Assembly: GCF_019083965.1 (NCBI RefSeq)
Contig: NZ_JAHRCY010000015.1
Span: 1 to 64,000, forward strand
From: Catellatospora tritici
GTDB lineage: Bacteria; Actinomycetota; Actinomycetes; Mycobacteriales; Micromonosporaceae
Length of the DNA: 64,000 bases
Direction of reading: 5' to 3'
The notes under the pieces were generated by a model. The model was not told the DNA's origin. It worked only from the letters and a program-made list of their open reading frames with translations, and made no database searches. This document shows positions 56,316 to 64,000 of this stretch, one piece after another (within the stretch, counting starts at the first letter, position 1; every line of letters begins with the position of its first letter). Both the position numbers and the translations under genes were made by a program.

Positions 56316-56915
56316 TCAGCGCAGGTCGGCCGCGACGATCGACCACACTTCCAGGTCGACTCGGCCGCTGTGCACGTATCCGGCGTTGCGCAGCAGGCCC
56401 TCGTAGGTGAAGCCCGCCTTCTCCGCCACCCGGCGCGAGGCGGTGTTGCCCGGCGCGACCCGCAGCTCGATCCGCTGGAAACCGTGCTCCAGCACCAGCG
56501 CCAGGGCCAGCACGTCCACAGCCTCCGGGGCGATGCCCAGGCCGCGCGCGTCCGGCGAGACCGCGTACGAGATCTCGGTGACCCGCCCGACCCAGTCGGT
56601 GCGCTTGGTCCACAGGCACCCGACCAGCTGCTGGTCCTCGCGCCGCACGATGCCGTAGTGGTCGCCCATGCCGCTGTCGCGCCGCTCGGCGGCCATCTCG
56701 GTGCACCAGGACCGGCCCTCGATCTCGCCGAACTCCTGCGGGAACGGCAGCCAGCGCTGGGTCTGCTTGTCGGCGAAGATGTCGGTCACCGGATCGGCGT
56801 CGGCGACGGTCAGCGGCCGCACGTCCAGCCTGGGCGTCTGCACGGTAAGCGTCGGGAAACGGCGAATGGCGAGATTGCCTCGCCCGGCCACACCTGCGGT
56901 CATGAGGCTCGACAT
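56316..56915 (-). CDS. GNAT family acetyltransferase (RimJ-like)
   Basis: ATG at 56915 has GGAG six bases upstream. The 199-residue protein starts with about 30 variable residues, then TPRLDVRPLTVADADPVTDI and the acetyl-CoA-binding region VSPDARGLGIAPEAVDVLAL, followed by LRVAPGNTASRRVAEKAGF, and ends LEVWSIVAADLR. This is the RimJ/RimL-like GNAT subgroup, which acetylates protein N-termini or small amines. Substrate unknown. Confidence 0.88.
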   Translation of the reverse strand: MSSLMTAGVAGRGNLAIRRFPTLTVQTPRLDVRPLTVADADPVTDIFADKQTQRWLPFPQEFGEIEGRSWCTEMAAERRDSGMGDHYGIVRREDQQLVGCLWTKRTDWVGRVTEISYAVSPDARGLGIAPEAVDVLALALVLEHGFQRIELRVAPGNTASRRVAEKAGFTYEGLLRNAGYVHSGRVDLEVWSIVAADLR

Positions 56916-57078
56916 GCTGACTCCATCGTCGGGGGTGCGCGCCTGCCCTGGGCGTACCTGCATCAGGTAGAGCGCCCGGGGCGACTCGAAGTTGCACCAT
57001 ACCTGGTGGACCATACGGTCGTCTGAGTGACGGGTCAGCCGTTTGGGCGTGATAGAACTCACAACTCGGGCATACCCG

Positions 57079-57084
57079 TAGACT
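57079..57084 (+). promoter_or_regulatory. -10 TAGACT for leaderless SURF1 transcript
   Basis: TAGACT lies 6 nt before the GTG at 57091, with no ribosome site. Confidence 0.5.
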
Positions 57085-57090
57085 GCCCGG

Positions 57091-57864
57091 GTGCGCTCCC
57101 TCCTGACCCCCCGCTGGCTGGGAATCCTCCTCGCCGCCGTGCTCGCCTCGTTCGTGATGGTGCTGCTCGGCCGATGGCAGTGGAGCCGGTACGAGCTGCG
57201 CTCGGCCATCAACGACCGCATCGACGCCAGCACCGTGGTCGCCCCGGTGCCGGTGCGCGACGTGCTCGGCCCGCCCGGCACCGCCCCCGACGACGACCAC
57301 GCCTGGACCCGCGTCAGCGCCACCGGCCAGTACGACCCCAGCCAGGAGATCCTGCTGCGCAACCGCACCGTGGAGGGCGAGGTCGGCTACGAGGTGCTGA
57401 CCCCGCTGCGGCTGGCTGACGGCACCGCGCTGCTGGTGAACCGGGGCTGGGTCAAGCCCAACCCGCAGGGCATCACCGCCGCGCCCGACGTGCCCGCCGC
57501 CCCCGCCGGGACGGTGACGGTGGTCGGCCGGGTGCACCTGAGCGAGTCCTCGCCCGGCGCGATCGAGCATCGGTTCGGCCGCTGGGAGACCCGGCGCGCG
57601 GCGGTCGGCCCGATCGCGGCCAAGCTGCCGTACCCGGTGCTCGGGGCATACGTGCTCGCCGACGGCGACACCCCCGGCGCCAAGGGCCTCACCCCGATCC
57701 CGGTCGGCCACGAGAACGCCTGGCTCAACCTCGGCTACGCCGTCCAGTGGTGGATCTTCTCGGTCGGCGCCCTCGTCGGCGTGGGCCTGCTCGCCCGCAA
57801 GGACCTGCGCGAACTGACCGCCGCCGACCCCACCGCCCCCTCCCCCACCCCCGCCCTGACGTAA
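57091..57864 (+). CDS. SURF1 family cytochrome oxidase biogenesis protein
   Basis: GTG at 57091, apparently leaderless. The 257-residue protein has membrane helices at about 9-27 (WLGILLAAVLASFVMVLLG) and about 213-236 (NLGYAVQWWIFSVGALVGVG), the SURF1 marks LGRWQWSRY near the N-terminus, LLVNRGWV in the middle, and HENAWLNLGYAVQWW near the end. SURF1 helps insert heme a into subunit I of aa3-type oxidase. The stop codon TAA is made of the first bases of repeat A copy 3. Confidence 0.92.
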   Translation: MRSLLTPRWLGILLAAVLASFVMVLLGRWQWSRYELRSAINDRIDASTVVAPVPVRDVLGPPGTAPDDDHAWTRVSATGQYDPSQEILLRNRTVEGEVGYEVLTPLRLADGTALLVNRGWVKPNPQGITAAPDVPAAPAGTVTVVGRVHLSESSPGAIEHRFGRWETRRAAVGPIAAKLPYPVLGAYVLADGDTPGAKGLTPIPVGHENAWLNLGYAVQWWIFSVGALVGVGLLARKDLRELTAADPTAPSPTPALT

Positions 57865-57947
57865 GGAAGGGCCCCTTCGTCGGCTCGCGTCAGCGAGACG
57901 AGCTGCGACTCTGCTCGCTTTGCGTAGAGGAAGGGCCCCTTCTCAAC
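57862..57947. repeat. Interspersed repeat A, copy 3 (terminator-like)
   Basis: TAAGGAAGGGCCCCTTCGTC at one end and GAGGAAGGGCCCCTTCTCAA at the other, with a longer GC-rich centre (GTCAGCGAGACGAGC, TGCTCGCTTTGCG). Its first three bases serve as the SURF1 stop codon. Confidence 0.75.
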
Positions 57948-58014
57948 CACACTGCGACGGCCGGATCGGCTGCCACGGCGACACACGACGGCTGTGGTTC
58001 GAGCGCGTGACCGC

Positions 58015-58020
58015 TATGGT
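58015..58020 (+). promoter_or_regulatory. -10 TATGGT for leaderless transcript
   Basis: TATGGT lies 6 nt before the GTG at 58027, again without a ribosome site. Confidence 0.4.
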
Positions 58021-58026
58021 GCGGTG

Positions 58027-58782
58027 GTGACCGACGAGCAGCCCGACCAGCCCGAAGCGGACCGGCCCAACCCCTTCCTGCCGCCGACGCTGCCGCTGCC
58101 CACCGAGCCGCTGGCGGGCTTCGGCGTCCGGGCCACCGCCGAGGTGCCCGAGCCCGCCGAGCCGCCCGCGCCGTCGGGTCGAGCCGCCGTGCCCCCGCCG
58201 GCAGAACCCGCCCAACCGACGGTACGGATGCGACCGCCGGACCCGATGGGGATCGCGCCCATGCGGGTGCACCCCATCGAAGCGGCCGCGGTCGGCACCC
58301 CGCCGATGCCGTCGGTCGCGAAATCCGCCGCGGTGCCGCCCATACCGCCCATGCCTCCGGTGAACCCGCCCGCCCCGCCCCGACTGCGGTTGCCGTCCGC
58401 GGCCCCCCTCCCGGTGCGCGTCGGCTCCGGGGGGCCGGTGCTGGTGCAGCTCGGGGAGGTCGCGGTCACCGCGACGACGATCATCACCCCGGCCGGGGAG
58501 ATCCCGCTGCGCGGCTCCCAGTGGACGGTCAACGACCAGTTCCACAGCAGGCAGCGGATTCCCTCCTGGGCGGTGGTCTGCGCGATCCTGCTGTTCTTCC
58601 TGCTGTGCTTCCTCAGCCTGCTGTTCCTGCTGGTCAAGGAGACGACGTACGAGGGGTCGGTGCAGATCTCGATCGCCAACGCCGGGCGGCACTATGTGGT
58701 GCGCATCCCGGTGTCGGACCAGCGCGTGATCGCCCACCTGCACGCCCAGGTCAACTACGTACGCTCCCTGGCGGCCCTGTAA
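58027..58782 (+). CDS. Proline-rich single-pass membrane protein, function unknown
   Basis: GTG at 58027 chosen from the leaderless -10 spacing. The 251-residue protein has about 135 residues rich in Pro and Ala (PTLPLPTEPL, PPIPPMPPVNPPAPPRL), a short beta-like block (GPVLVQLGEVAVTATTIIT, GEIPLRGSQWTV), one membrane helix (PSWAVVCAILLFFLLCFLSL) and an external tail of about 50 residues. No family is recognised. The Pro-rich part is expected in the cytoplasm and may bind other proteins. Confidence 0.7.
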   Translation: MTDEQPDQPEADRPNPFLPPTLPLPTEPLAGFGVRATAEVPEPAEPPAPSGRAAVPPPAEPAQPTVRMRPPDPMGIAPMRVHPIEAAAVGTPPMPSVAKSAAVPPIPPMPPVNPPAPPRLRLPSAAPLPVRVGSGGPVLVQLGEVAVTATTIITPAGEIPLRGSQWTVNDQFHSRQRIPSWAVVCAILLFFLLCFLSLLFLLVKETTYEGSVQISIANAGRHYVVRIPVSDQRVIAHLHAQVNYVRSLAAL

Positions 58783-58908
58783 GGCCTGCCGAGCGGCGCC
58801 CGCGCGGCACCGCGTTCAGCAATGACGCTGGCCCATCCAGCGGACAGATCTCGAAGGATCATCCGCTGGACAGGCCGGCCTGAAGAGCAACGGAAGCCGT
58901 GGCGCGGG

Positions 58909-60282
58909 TCAGGACTTGGCGGCCTCGGCGACGTTGTGCAGGAGCAGGGCCTCGGCCAGGCAGACCCGGGCAAACTCGCCCAGGTGCAGGCTCTCGTTGG
59001 GGCCGTGCGCCTTCGCGTTCGGGTCCTCCACGCCGGTGACCAGGATCGACGCCTCCGGGTACACCTCCTGGAAGGTCGCGATGAACGGGATCGACCCGCC
59101 CACCCCGATCTCCACCGGCTCGGTGCCGTCCCAGGCCGTGGTGAACGCGGCGCGGGCGGCGTCGAAGTACTTGCCGGTCGCGTCGATCACGCACGGGTTG
59201 CCGTCGTGCTCGAACTCAAAGCTGATCTTCGCGCCCCACGGGGCGTGCTTCTCCAGGTGCGCCTGCAGCGCCTGGTACGCCGACTTCGGGTCGTCGCCCG
59301 GCGCCAGTCGCATGCTCAGCTTGGCCCGCGCCGACGGCACCAGCGCGTTGGGCGCCTCGGCGGTACGCGGCGCGTCGATGCCCAGCACCGACAGCGACGG
59401 CTTGGTCCACATGCGGTCGACGATGCGGCCCGTGCCGATCAGCTCGACCCCGTCGAGGATTCCGGCCTCGGCCCGGTACCGGTCCTCCGGGTAGTCCAGC
59501 GGCGCGGCGGCCTTGCTGACCAGGCCGGGCACCGCCACGTCGCCGTTGTCGTCGTGCAGGGTGGCCAGCAGGCGGCACAGCACGGTCAGCGCGTCGGGCA
59601 CCGGGCCGCCGTACATGCCGCTGTGCACGGCCGAGTGCAGCACCTGCACGTCCACGAACGAGTTGACGATGCCGCGCAGCGAGGTGGTGAGCGCGGGCAC
59701 GCCGATGTCCCAGTTGCCGGAGTCGGCGATGACGATGACGTCGGCGCTCAGCTCCTGCCGGTGCTTGGCCAGCAGTTCGGGCAGCGAGTCGGAGCCGAAC
59801 TCCTCCTCGCCCTCGATGAACACGACCACGCCGAGCGGCAGCTGGTCGTCAGGGGTGCCGCAGCCGAAGGCGCGCAGCGCGGCGACGTGCGCCATGACGC
59901 CGGCCTTGTCGTCGGCGGCACCCCGGCCGTACAGGCGGCCGTCGCGCTCCGTGGGCTCGAACGGATCCGACTCCCATTTGCTCAGATCACCGACGGGCTG
60001 CACATCGTGGTGGGCGTACAGCAGCACGGTGGGCGCGCCGGGCGGGGCCGGGCGGCGGCCGATGACGGCCGGGTGGCCGTCGCCGATGCGGCTGACCTCG
60101 ACCTCGAGGCCGACACCGCGCAGCAGTCCGGCCACGGCCTGGGCCGAGCGCTCCAGCGGGGCGAAGTCGAAGCCGTCGAAGGCGATACCGGGGATACGGA
60201 CCAGGGCCTCCAGGTCGGCGCGTACGCCCGGCAGCTCGCGCTCGATCGCAGCGCGTAGCTGGTCAACAGTGAGGGTCGTCAT
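58909..60282 (-). CDS. M20 family metallopeptidase (dipeptidase)
   Basis: ATG at 60282 has AAGGA 8 nt upstream. The 457-residue enzyme shows the M20 two-zinc ligands in YAHHDVQP, YGRGAADDKAGV, FIEGEEEFGS (general base Glu-Glu), VIADSGNW and HGPNESLHLGEF near the end, with the dimerisation lid between. It cleaves short peptides, most likely dipeptides, in the cytoplasm. It is a single gene. Confidence 0.92.
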   Translation of the reverse strand: MTTLTVDQLRAAIERELPGVRADLEALVRIPGIAFDGFDFAPLERSAQAVAGLLRGVGLEVEVSRIGDGHPAVIGRRPAPPGAPTVLLYAHHDVQPVGDLSKWESDPFEPTERDGRLYGRGAADDKAGVMAHVAALRAFGCGTPDDQLPLGVVVFIEGEEEFGSDSLPELLAKHRQELSADVIVIADSGNWDIGVPALTTSLRGIVNSFVDVQVLHSAVHSGMYGGPVPDALTVLCRLLATLHDDNGDVAVPGLVSKAAAPLDYPEDRYRAEAGILDGVELIGTGRIVDRMWTKPSLSVLGIDAPRTAEAPNALVPSARAKLSMRLAPGDDPKSAYQALQAHLEKHAPWGAKISFEFEHDGNPCVIDATGKYFDAARAAFTTAWDGTEPVEIGVGGSIPFIATFQEVYPEASILVTGVEDPNAKAHGPNESLHLGEFARVCLAEALLLHNVAEAAKS

Positions 60283-60341
60283 GCAGATGATCCTTACACG
60301 CCGCCCCATCGGCCCGCACAGCGATCCACAGCCCCAGGGGG

Positions 60342-60917
60342 CTAGCCGGAGCCGTCGATGCGGAGGTCGACCTGGTCGGCGGTGGCGTCAGCGGCGAAGT
60401 GGATCAGCTCGCGGTGCCGCCAGACCCGCAGGACGCCCTGCATGGCGGGGCCGTCGCGCAGGATGCTGCGGGCCCGGCGCAGGGCGGCGGGCGCGTGTAC
60501 GTACACCGACAGCGACGCCCACTGCCGCGCCTCCGCCCGCGCCGCCCCGACACCCTCGACGATCACGACGTCGGTGGGCCACACCGTCACCCACTCGGTG
60601 CCGAAGCGGCCGAGCTGCCAGTCGAAGGGGTGGTACCCACCCGGCGCGCCGAACCGCAGCGGCCTGAGGACCTGCCGTTCCAGCCGCGGCCAGTACGTGA
60701 ACTGGTCGTCCCACCCGTCGAGCAGGTCATCGGTGTGCACCATGTCGACCGGCTCCGCCGACTCGCCGCCCTGTTCGGAGCGGCCGAGTTCCCGCGCCAG
60801 CAGCGCCGCGAACATCGTCTTGCCCGACGCGCTCGGCCCGTCCACCAGCACCAGCCGGGTGCCGCCCAACTTCGGCGGCGCGGCCCGCACCAGCTCGGCG
60901 ATCTCCTGGGGTGTCAT
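60342..60917 (-). CDS. P-loop kinase, uridine-kinase-like
   Basis: ATG at 60917 overlaps the cobQ stop (ATGA). The 191-residue protein has Walker A VDGPSASGKT, a DxD-like VHTDDLLDGWDDQF, and VVIVEGVGAARAEARQW, all as in uridine kinase or related small nucleoside kinases. Substrate unassigned; coupling to cobQ might be only positional. Confidence 0.75.
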   Translation of the reverse strand: MTPQEIAELVRAAPPKLGGTRLVLVDGPSASGKTMFAALLARELGRSEQGGESAEPVDMVHTDDLLDGWDDQFTYWPRLERQVLRPLRFGAPGGYHPFDWQLGRFGTEWVTVWPTDVVIVEGVGAARAEARQWASLSVYVHAPAALRRARSILRDGPAMQGVLRVWRHRELIHFAADATADQVDLRIDGSG

Positions 60918-62446
60918 GCGGGCGCACCCGGGGGCAGGAACGGCAGGTCCACCGGTGGTCCCTGCTCCACCAGCCGCCACAGCGCCTCGGTGTCCAGGTG
61001 CTCCTCGACCAGGTCACCGAGCCGGTCGACGGTCGCCTCGCGCAGCGCGGCGAAGCCGGTGTCCGGCGCCACGGCGAAGCCGGGCCGCCCGGCGATCCCG
61101 GCGACGAGGGTGAGGAAGCGGCGCCGGAACTCGTCGGACTCGAACGCGCCGTGCCAGTGGGTGCCGAACACGTGGCCGGCCGCCGCACCCTCGGGTTCGC
61201 CCTGGTCGTACGTGATGAGCGGGGCGAGGCCAGGGTCGCGGTGAGCCACCCGGCCGTGGTGGATCTCGTAGCCGCGCACCGGCGCCCCCAGCCCCGACCC
61301 GGCCGGTCGGGACAGGACCTTCTCCGGCGCGAACGCGATCCGCACCGGCAGCAGCCCGAGCCCGTCGACGATGCCGCGACGGCTCTCGACCTCGTCGGTG
61401 ATCTGCTCGGCGAGCATCTGGAAGCCGCCGCAGATGCCCAGCAGCGGCTTGCCGCGCGCCGCGTGCCCGGCGATGGCGTCGGCCAGCCCGGTGTCGCGCA
61501 GCCAGCGCAGGTCGGCGACGGTCGCCTTGGTGCCGGGCAGCACGACCAGGTCAGCTTCGGCGAGTTCGGCCGGTTCCACGGTGAGCCGGACGCTGACGCC
61601 CGGTTCGCAGGCCAGCGCCTCGGCGTCGGTGGCGTTGGAGATGTGCGGCAGCCGAACCACGGCCACCCGCAGCCATTCGGTGCCCCGCGCGGGGCCGGGC
61701 CGCCCGAGCACCTTGCCGTACGCGAGGGCGTCCTCGGCGTCGAGCCACAGGTCCACGTCGAAGGGCAGCACGCCGTACACGGTGCGGCCGGTCGCCTTCT
61801 CGATCATGTCGAGGCCGGGTTGCAGCAGCTCGCGCGAGCCGCGGAACTTGTTCACCACGAATCCGGCGACCAGTGCCTGATCGGCGGGGTCCAGCAGCGC
61901 CACGGTGCCGAACATGGCCGCGAAGACGCCGCCCCGGTCGATGTCGCCGACGACGATCGTGGGCAGGTTGCCGTGCCGGGCCAGGCCCATGTTCACGTAG
62001 TCGTGCTCGCGCAGGTTGATCTCGGTGGGGCTGCCCGCGCCTTCGCACACGACCACGTCGTACTCGCGGGACAGCTCGTCGAAGGCCGCGTAGGCCGCGC
62101 CGGACATCGCCGTCTTCAGCCGCCGGAAGTCGACCGCGTCGATGGTGTCGACGGCCTGGCCCAGCAGCACCACCTGGCTGCTGTGGTCGCTGCCGGGCTT
62201 GAGCAGTACCGGGTTGAACCGCACCTGCGGCGCGAGCCCGGCGGCGACGGCCTGCAGCGCCTGGGCCCGCCCGATCTCGCCGCCGCGTCCGGTCTCGTCC
62301 ACGACCACGGCCGAGTTGTTGGACATGTTCTGCGCCTTGAACGGGGCCACCCGCACACCGCGCCGGTGCAGCCAGCGGCACACCCCAGCGGTGAGCACGC
62401 TCTTGCCCGCGTCGGAGGTGGTGCCGGCGATCAAGATCCCGCTCAT
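60914..62446 (-). CDS. cobQ: Cobyric acid synthase (CobQ)
   Basis: ATG at 62446. The 510-residue protein has an N-terminal ATPase of the dethiobiotin-synthetase type (GTTSDAGKSVLTAGVCRWL, FKAQNMSNNS) and a C-terminal glutamine amidotransferase with nucleophile Cys in LLGICGGFQML and the His in FGTHWHGAFE. It amidates carboxylates b, d, e and g of adenosylcobyrinic acid diamide. With cobA-type and cobT genes, it shows cobalamin synthesis or salvage in this organism, though the genes are scattered. No cobalamin riboswitch was recognised upstream. Confidence 0.95.
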   Translation of the reverse strand: MSGILIAGTTSDAGKSVLTAGVCRWLHRRGVRVAPFKAQNMSNNSAVVVDETGRGGEIGRAQALQAVAAGLAPQVRFNPVLLKPGSDHSSQVVLLGQAVDTIDAVDFRRLKTAMSGAAYAAFDELSREYDVVVCEGAGSPTEINLREHDYVNMGLARHGNLPTIVVGDIDRGGVFAAMFGTVALLDPADQALVAGFVVNKFRGSRELLQPGLDMIEKATGRTVYGVLPFDVDLWLDAEDALAYGKVLGRPGPARGTEWLRVAVVRLPHISNATDAEALACEPGVSVRLTVEPAELAEADLVVLPGTKATVADLRWLRDTGLADAIAGHAARGKPLLGICGGFQMLAEQITDEVESRRGIVDGLGLLPVRIAFAPEKVLSRPAGSGLGAPVRGYEIHHGRVAHRDPGLAPLITYDQGEPEGAAAGHVFGTHWHGAFESDEFRRRFLTLVAGIAGRPGFAVAPDTGFAALREATVDRLGDLVEEHLDTEALWRLVEQGPPVDLPFLPPGAPA

Positions 62447-62516
62447 GCCGTCAGCGTAGGCGCGGGGACGGCCGGTCCCTCAGCGAACCCCTCCGGCCGC
62501 CCCCTGTTCACCTCCG

Positions 62517-63173
62517 CTACACCCCGACCGGGACGCGCTCGCGCGCGACGGGCTGCTCGTCGTCGACCTCGTCGAGGTCGTCGTCCTCGTCCTCCTCGCC
62601 GACCGGGCGACCGCCGACCAGCTCGGCGGTCATGCCGCCGCCGCGCAGCGCCGAGACCGGGTCCAGCCCGAACGCGTCGCCGAAGTCGTCGGCGAACAGC
62701 GGATCGTCGGGGTCGGGCCCGACCCGCAGGTCCGGCGCGGCCACCGTCTCCTCGTTGCCCACCCGGGACTCGGCCGAGCCGTCCTCGACCGCACTGGTGC
62801 CGGTGCCCGGCTTGGTACGGGCGAACCGTCCCCGCCCCCGGGACAGGTCATGGCCGACCGCGACCGCCTCCAGCTCGTACATGACCCGGTGCTGGCCCTC
62901 CTCGTCGAGCCAGTCCCGGGTGTAGAGGCGTCCGGTGACGATCACCGGATCGCCGATCATGACCGAGCTGGCCACGCCCTCGGCCAACCGCCGCCAGCAG
63001 TTCACCCGCACCCGCAGGCTGTTGCTGTCGACCCAACGGCCGGTGGCCCGATCCAACCGCCGCGCGGTGGAGGCGACCTTGAAGTTGGCCACGAGCTGCC
63101 CGGACTGCTGTGTACGCCGCCACTCCGGCGCGGTCAGCGCATTCCCGACGATCGTGACATACGTATCGAACAC
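62517..63173 (-). CDS. Single-stranded DNA-binding protein paralogue
   Basis: GTG at 63173 has AGAGGAG six bases upstream and gives the usual start FDTYVTIVGNALTAPEWRR; the ATG at 63179 abuts that site. Of 218 residues the first about 115 form the OB fold (NFKVASTARRLDRATGRWVD, RVNCWRRLAEGVASSVMIGD, VIVTGRLYTRDW). The tail is acidic (EEDEDDDLDEVDDE) but ends ARERVPVGV, without the DDIPF-like tip that recruits partner proteins. It is thus probably a secondary SSB, not the main replication SSB. Confidence 0.88.
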   Translation of the reverse strand: MFDTYVTIVGNALTAPEWRRTQQSGQLVANFKVASTARRLDRATGRWVDSNSLRVRVNCWRRLAEGVASSVMIGDPVIVTGRLYTRDWLDEEGQHRVMYELEAVAVGHDLSRGRGRFARTKPGTGTSAVEDGSAESRVGNEETVAAPDLRVGPDPDDPLFADDFGDAFGLDPVSALRGGGMTAELVGGRPVGEEDEDDDLDEVDDEQPVARERVPVGV

Positions 63174-63325
63174 TGCCATCTCCTCTCGATGTCCGACGCC
63201 GATGAGACTTCCGGCAGGCGGGCTTGCGAGCCACCACGTGAGCGTCGGGCCTGTGGACGGCGACCCTATTGGGGACGACGGCCCGAACAGCCAAATGATC
63301 TGTTATGCCGAGCGCTACTTCGCGG

Positions 63326-63331
63326 TAACAT
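63326..63331 (+). promoter_or_regulatory. -10 TAACAT for leaderless hydrolase transcript
   Basis: TAACAT lies 6 nt before the GTG at 63338. Confidence 0.45.
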
Positions 63332-63337
63332 TCCAGC

Positions 63338-64000
63338 GTGCAGACCGACATCGTGGGCGAGCAGATCGACATCCTGGGCGAGCCGTACCGGCAGCGGGTC
63401 ATCGCGCTGCCCGACGACGACCAGGGCCCGGTGGTGGCCACGCTGGTGAGCCGCCGCGCGGCCCAGCCCACCACCCGCGCGGTGCTCTACGTGCACGGCT
63501 TCAACGACTACTTCTTCCAGACCCACCTGGCCGACTTCTTCGTCGAGCGCGGCTACGACTTCTACGCCATCGACCTGCGCAAGTACGGCCGCAGTCTGCT
63601 CGAGCACCAGACCCCCAACTTCACCCGCAGCATGGACGAGTACTTCCCGGAACTCGACGCCGCCGCCCGGATCATCCGGGAGCAGGACGGCCACGAGAAG
63701 CTGGTGGTGGCCGCGCACTCGACCGGCGGACTGATCACGGCGCTGTGGGCGCAGGCTCGCGGCGACGACAGCACCGTCGACGGCCTGCTGTTCAACAGCC
63801 CGTTCTTCGACTTCAACGCGCCCTGGTTCATGCGTCGACCGGCCGTCAGCGCGGTGGGCTCGCTGGCCCGGCGGGCGCCGTACCGCGTCGTGCCGTTGAA
63901 GGTGCCCCGGCTCTACGGCCGCAGCATCCACCGCGACCACGACGGCGAGTGGGACTTCCGGGTCGACTGGAAGCCGGTGGCCGGGTTCCCGGTGCGGGTG
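63338..64000 (+). CDS. Alpha/beta hydrolase, 5' part only (runs off right edge)
   Basis: GTG at 63338, frame open for 221 codons to the window end. Encodes VLYVHGFNDYFFQTHLADFF, IDLRKYGRSLL and the nucleophile elbow AAHSTGGLITALWA, so it belongs to the serine hydrolase/lysophospholipase-like group (Hydrolase_4). The acid and histidine of the triad would lie beyond the edge. Apparently leaderless. It is divergent from the SSB paralogue. Confidence 0.85.
   Translation, partial: MQTDIVGEQIDILGEPYRQRVIALPDDDQGPVVATLVSRRAAQPTTRAVLYVHGFNDYFFQTHLADFFVERGYDFYAIDLRKYGRSLLEHQTPNFTRSMDEYFPELDAAARIIREQDGHEKLVVAAHSTGGLITALWAQARGDDSTVDGLLFNSPFFDFNAPWFMRRPAVSAVGSLARRAPYRVVPLKVPRLYGRSIHRDHDGEWDFRVDWKPVAGFPVRV

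Noticed and set aside
62447..62516. Cobalamin riboswitch near cobQ, cobT or cobA
   Set aside because: The gaps are too short and no B12-box-like block was seen upstream of any of the three genes.

Overview
The window is very GC-rich (codon third positions almost all G or C) and gene-dense. Start codons are often GTG, many gene pairs overlap by ATGA or GTGA, and several genes look leaderless. It carries actinobacterial signature genes: ssb paralogue, GlbO, EttA, OtsA, a class F-type sortase, a CtaJ-like protein and DUF5130. The interspersed intergenic repeats, especially the one built on GAAGGGCCCCTTC, are of the kind I associate with Micromonosporaceae. My best guess is a Micromonosporaceae chromosome; genus is not determined. 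No tRNA, rRNA, CRISPR array, transposase or prophage gene was seen.

Region 1 (1-20080) is accessory. Three RHS/YD-repeat giant genes lie head to tail on the minus strand: RhsA (only its first 608 nt are inside the window), RhsB (1024-7506) and RhsC (8750-15232). Their 5' ends are nearly identical and share a recognisable promoter, while their C-terminal tips after the RHS core are unrelated, as in polymorphic toxins. RhsC is followed 11 nt later by a small gene (8475-8738) that is the obvious immunity candidate; RhsB has none. Frameshifted fragments of an aminopeptidase N (pepN) 3' end lie on the plus strand between the copies, so the duplicated unit was RHS plus a pepN tail. Divergent from RhsC is a 1502-residue secreted DNRLRE/LamG/FG-GAP protein.

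Region 2 (20086-23083) holds a membrane acyltransferase with an SGNH domain and a two-gene unit (CtaJ-like small membrane protein, DUF5130).

Region 3 (23173-35402) encodes what looks like a complete tryptophan-to-acetyl-CoA route, transcribed leftwards: tryptophan 2,3-dioxygenase, kynureninase, kynurenine 3-monooxygenase, 2-aminomuconate semialdehyde dehydrogenase, 2-oxopent-4-enoate hydratase, acetaldehyde dehydrogenase, 4-hydroxy-2-oxovalerate aldolase, 4-oxalocrotonate decarboxylase, a RidA-type 2-aminomuconate deaminase, 3-hydroxyanthranilate dioxygenase, ACMS decarboxylase and a kynurenine-formamidase-like hydrolase. A divergent Lrp/AsnC regulator sits at the promoter end. Most genes overlap by 1-4 nt, and the only gaps are filled by repeat elements.

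Region 4 (35644-64000) is mostly core genome: a sortase with a small surface protein, HNH protein, MscS channel, MFS transporter, GlbO, a beta-propeller protein, YbjN protein, thioesterase, EttA, trehalose metabolism (OtsA plus an OtsB-GH15 fusion), a DUF234-type ATPase behind an AT-rich promoter, corrinoid and siroheme genes (cobA-type, cobT, cobQ), a class A penicillin-binding protein, GNAT acetyltransferase, SURF1, M20 peptidase, P-loop kinase, an SSB paralogue and a truncated alpha/beta hydrolase at the right edge.
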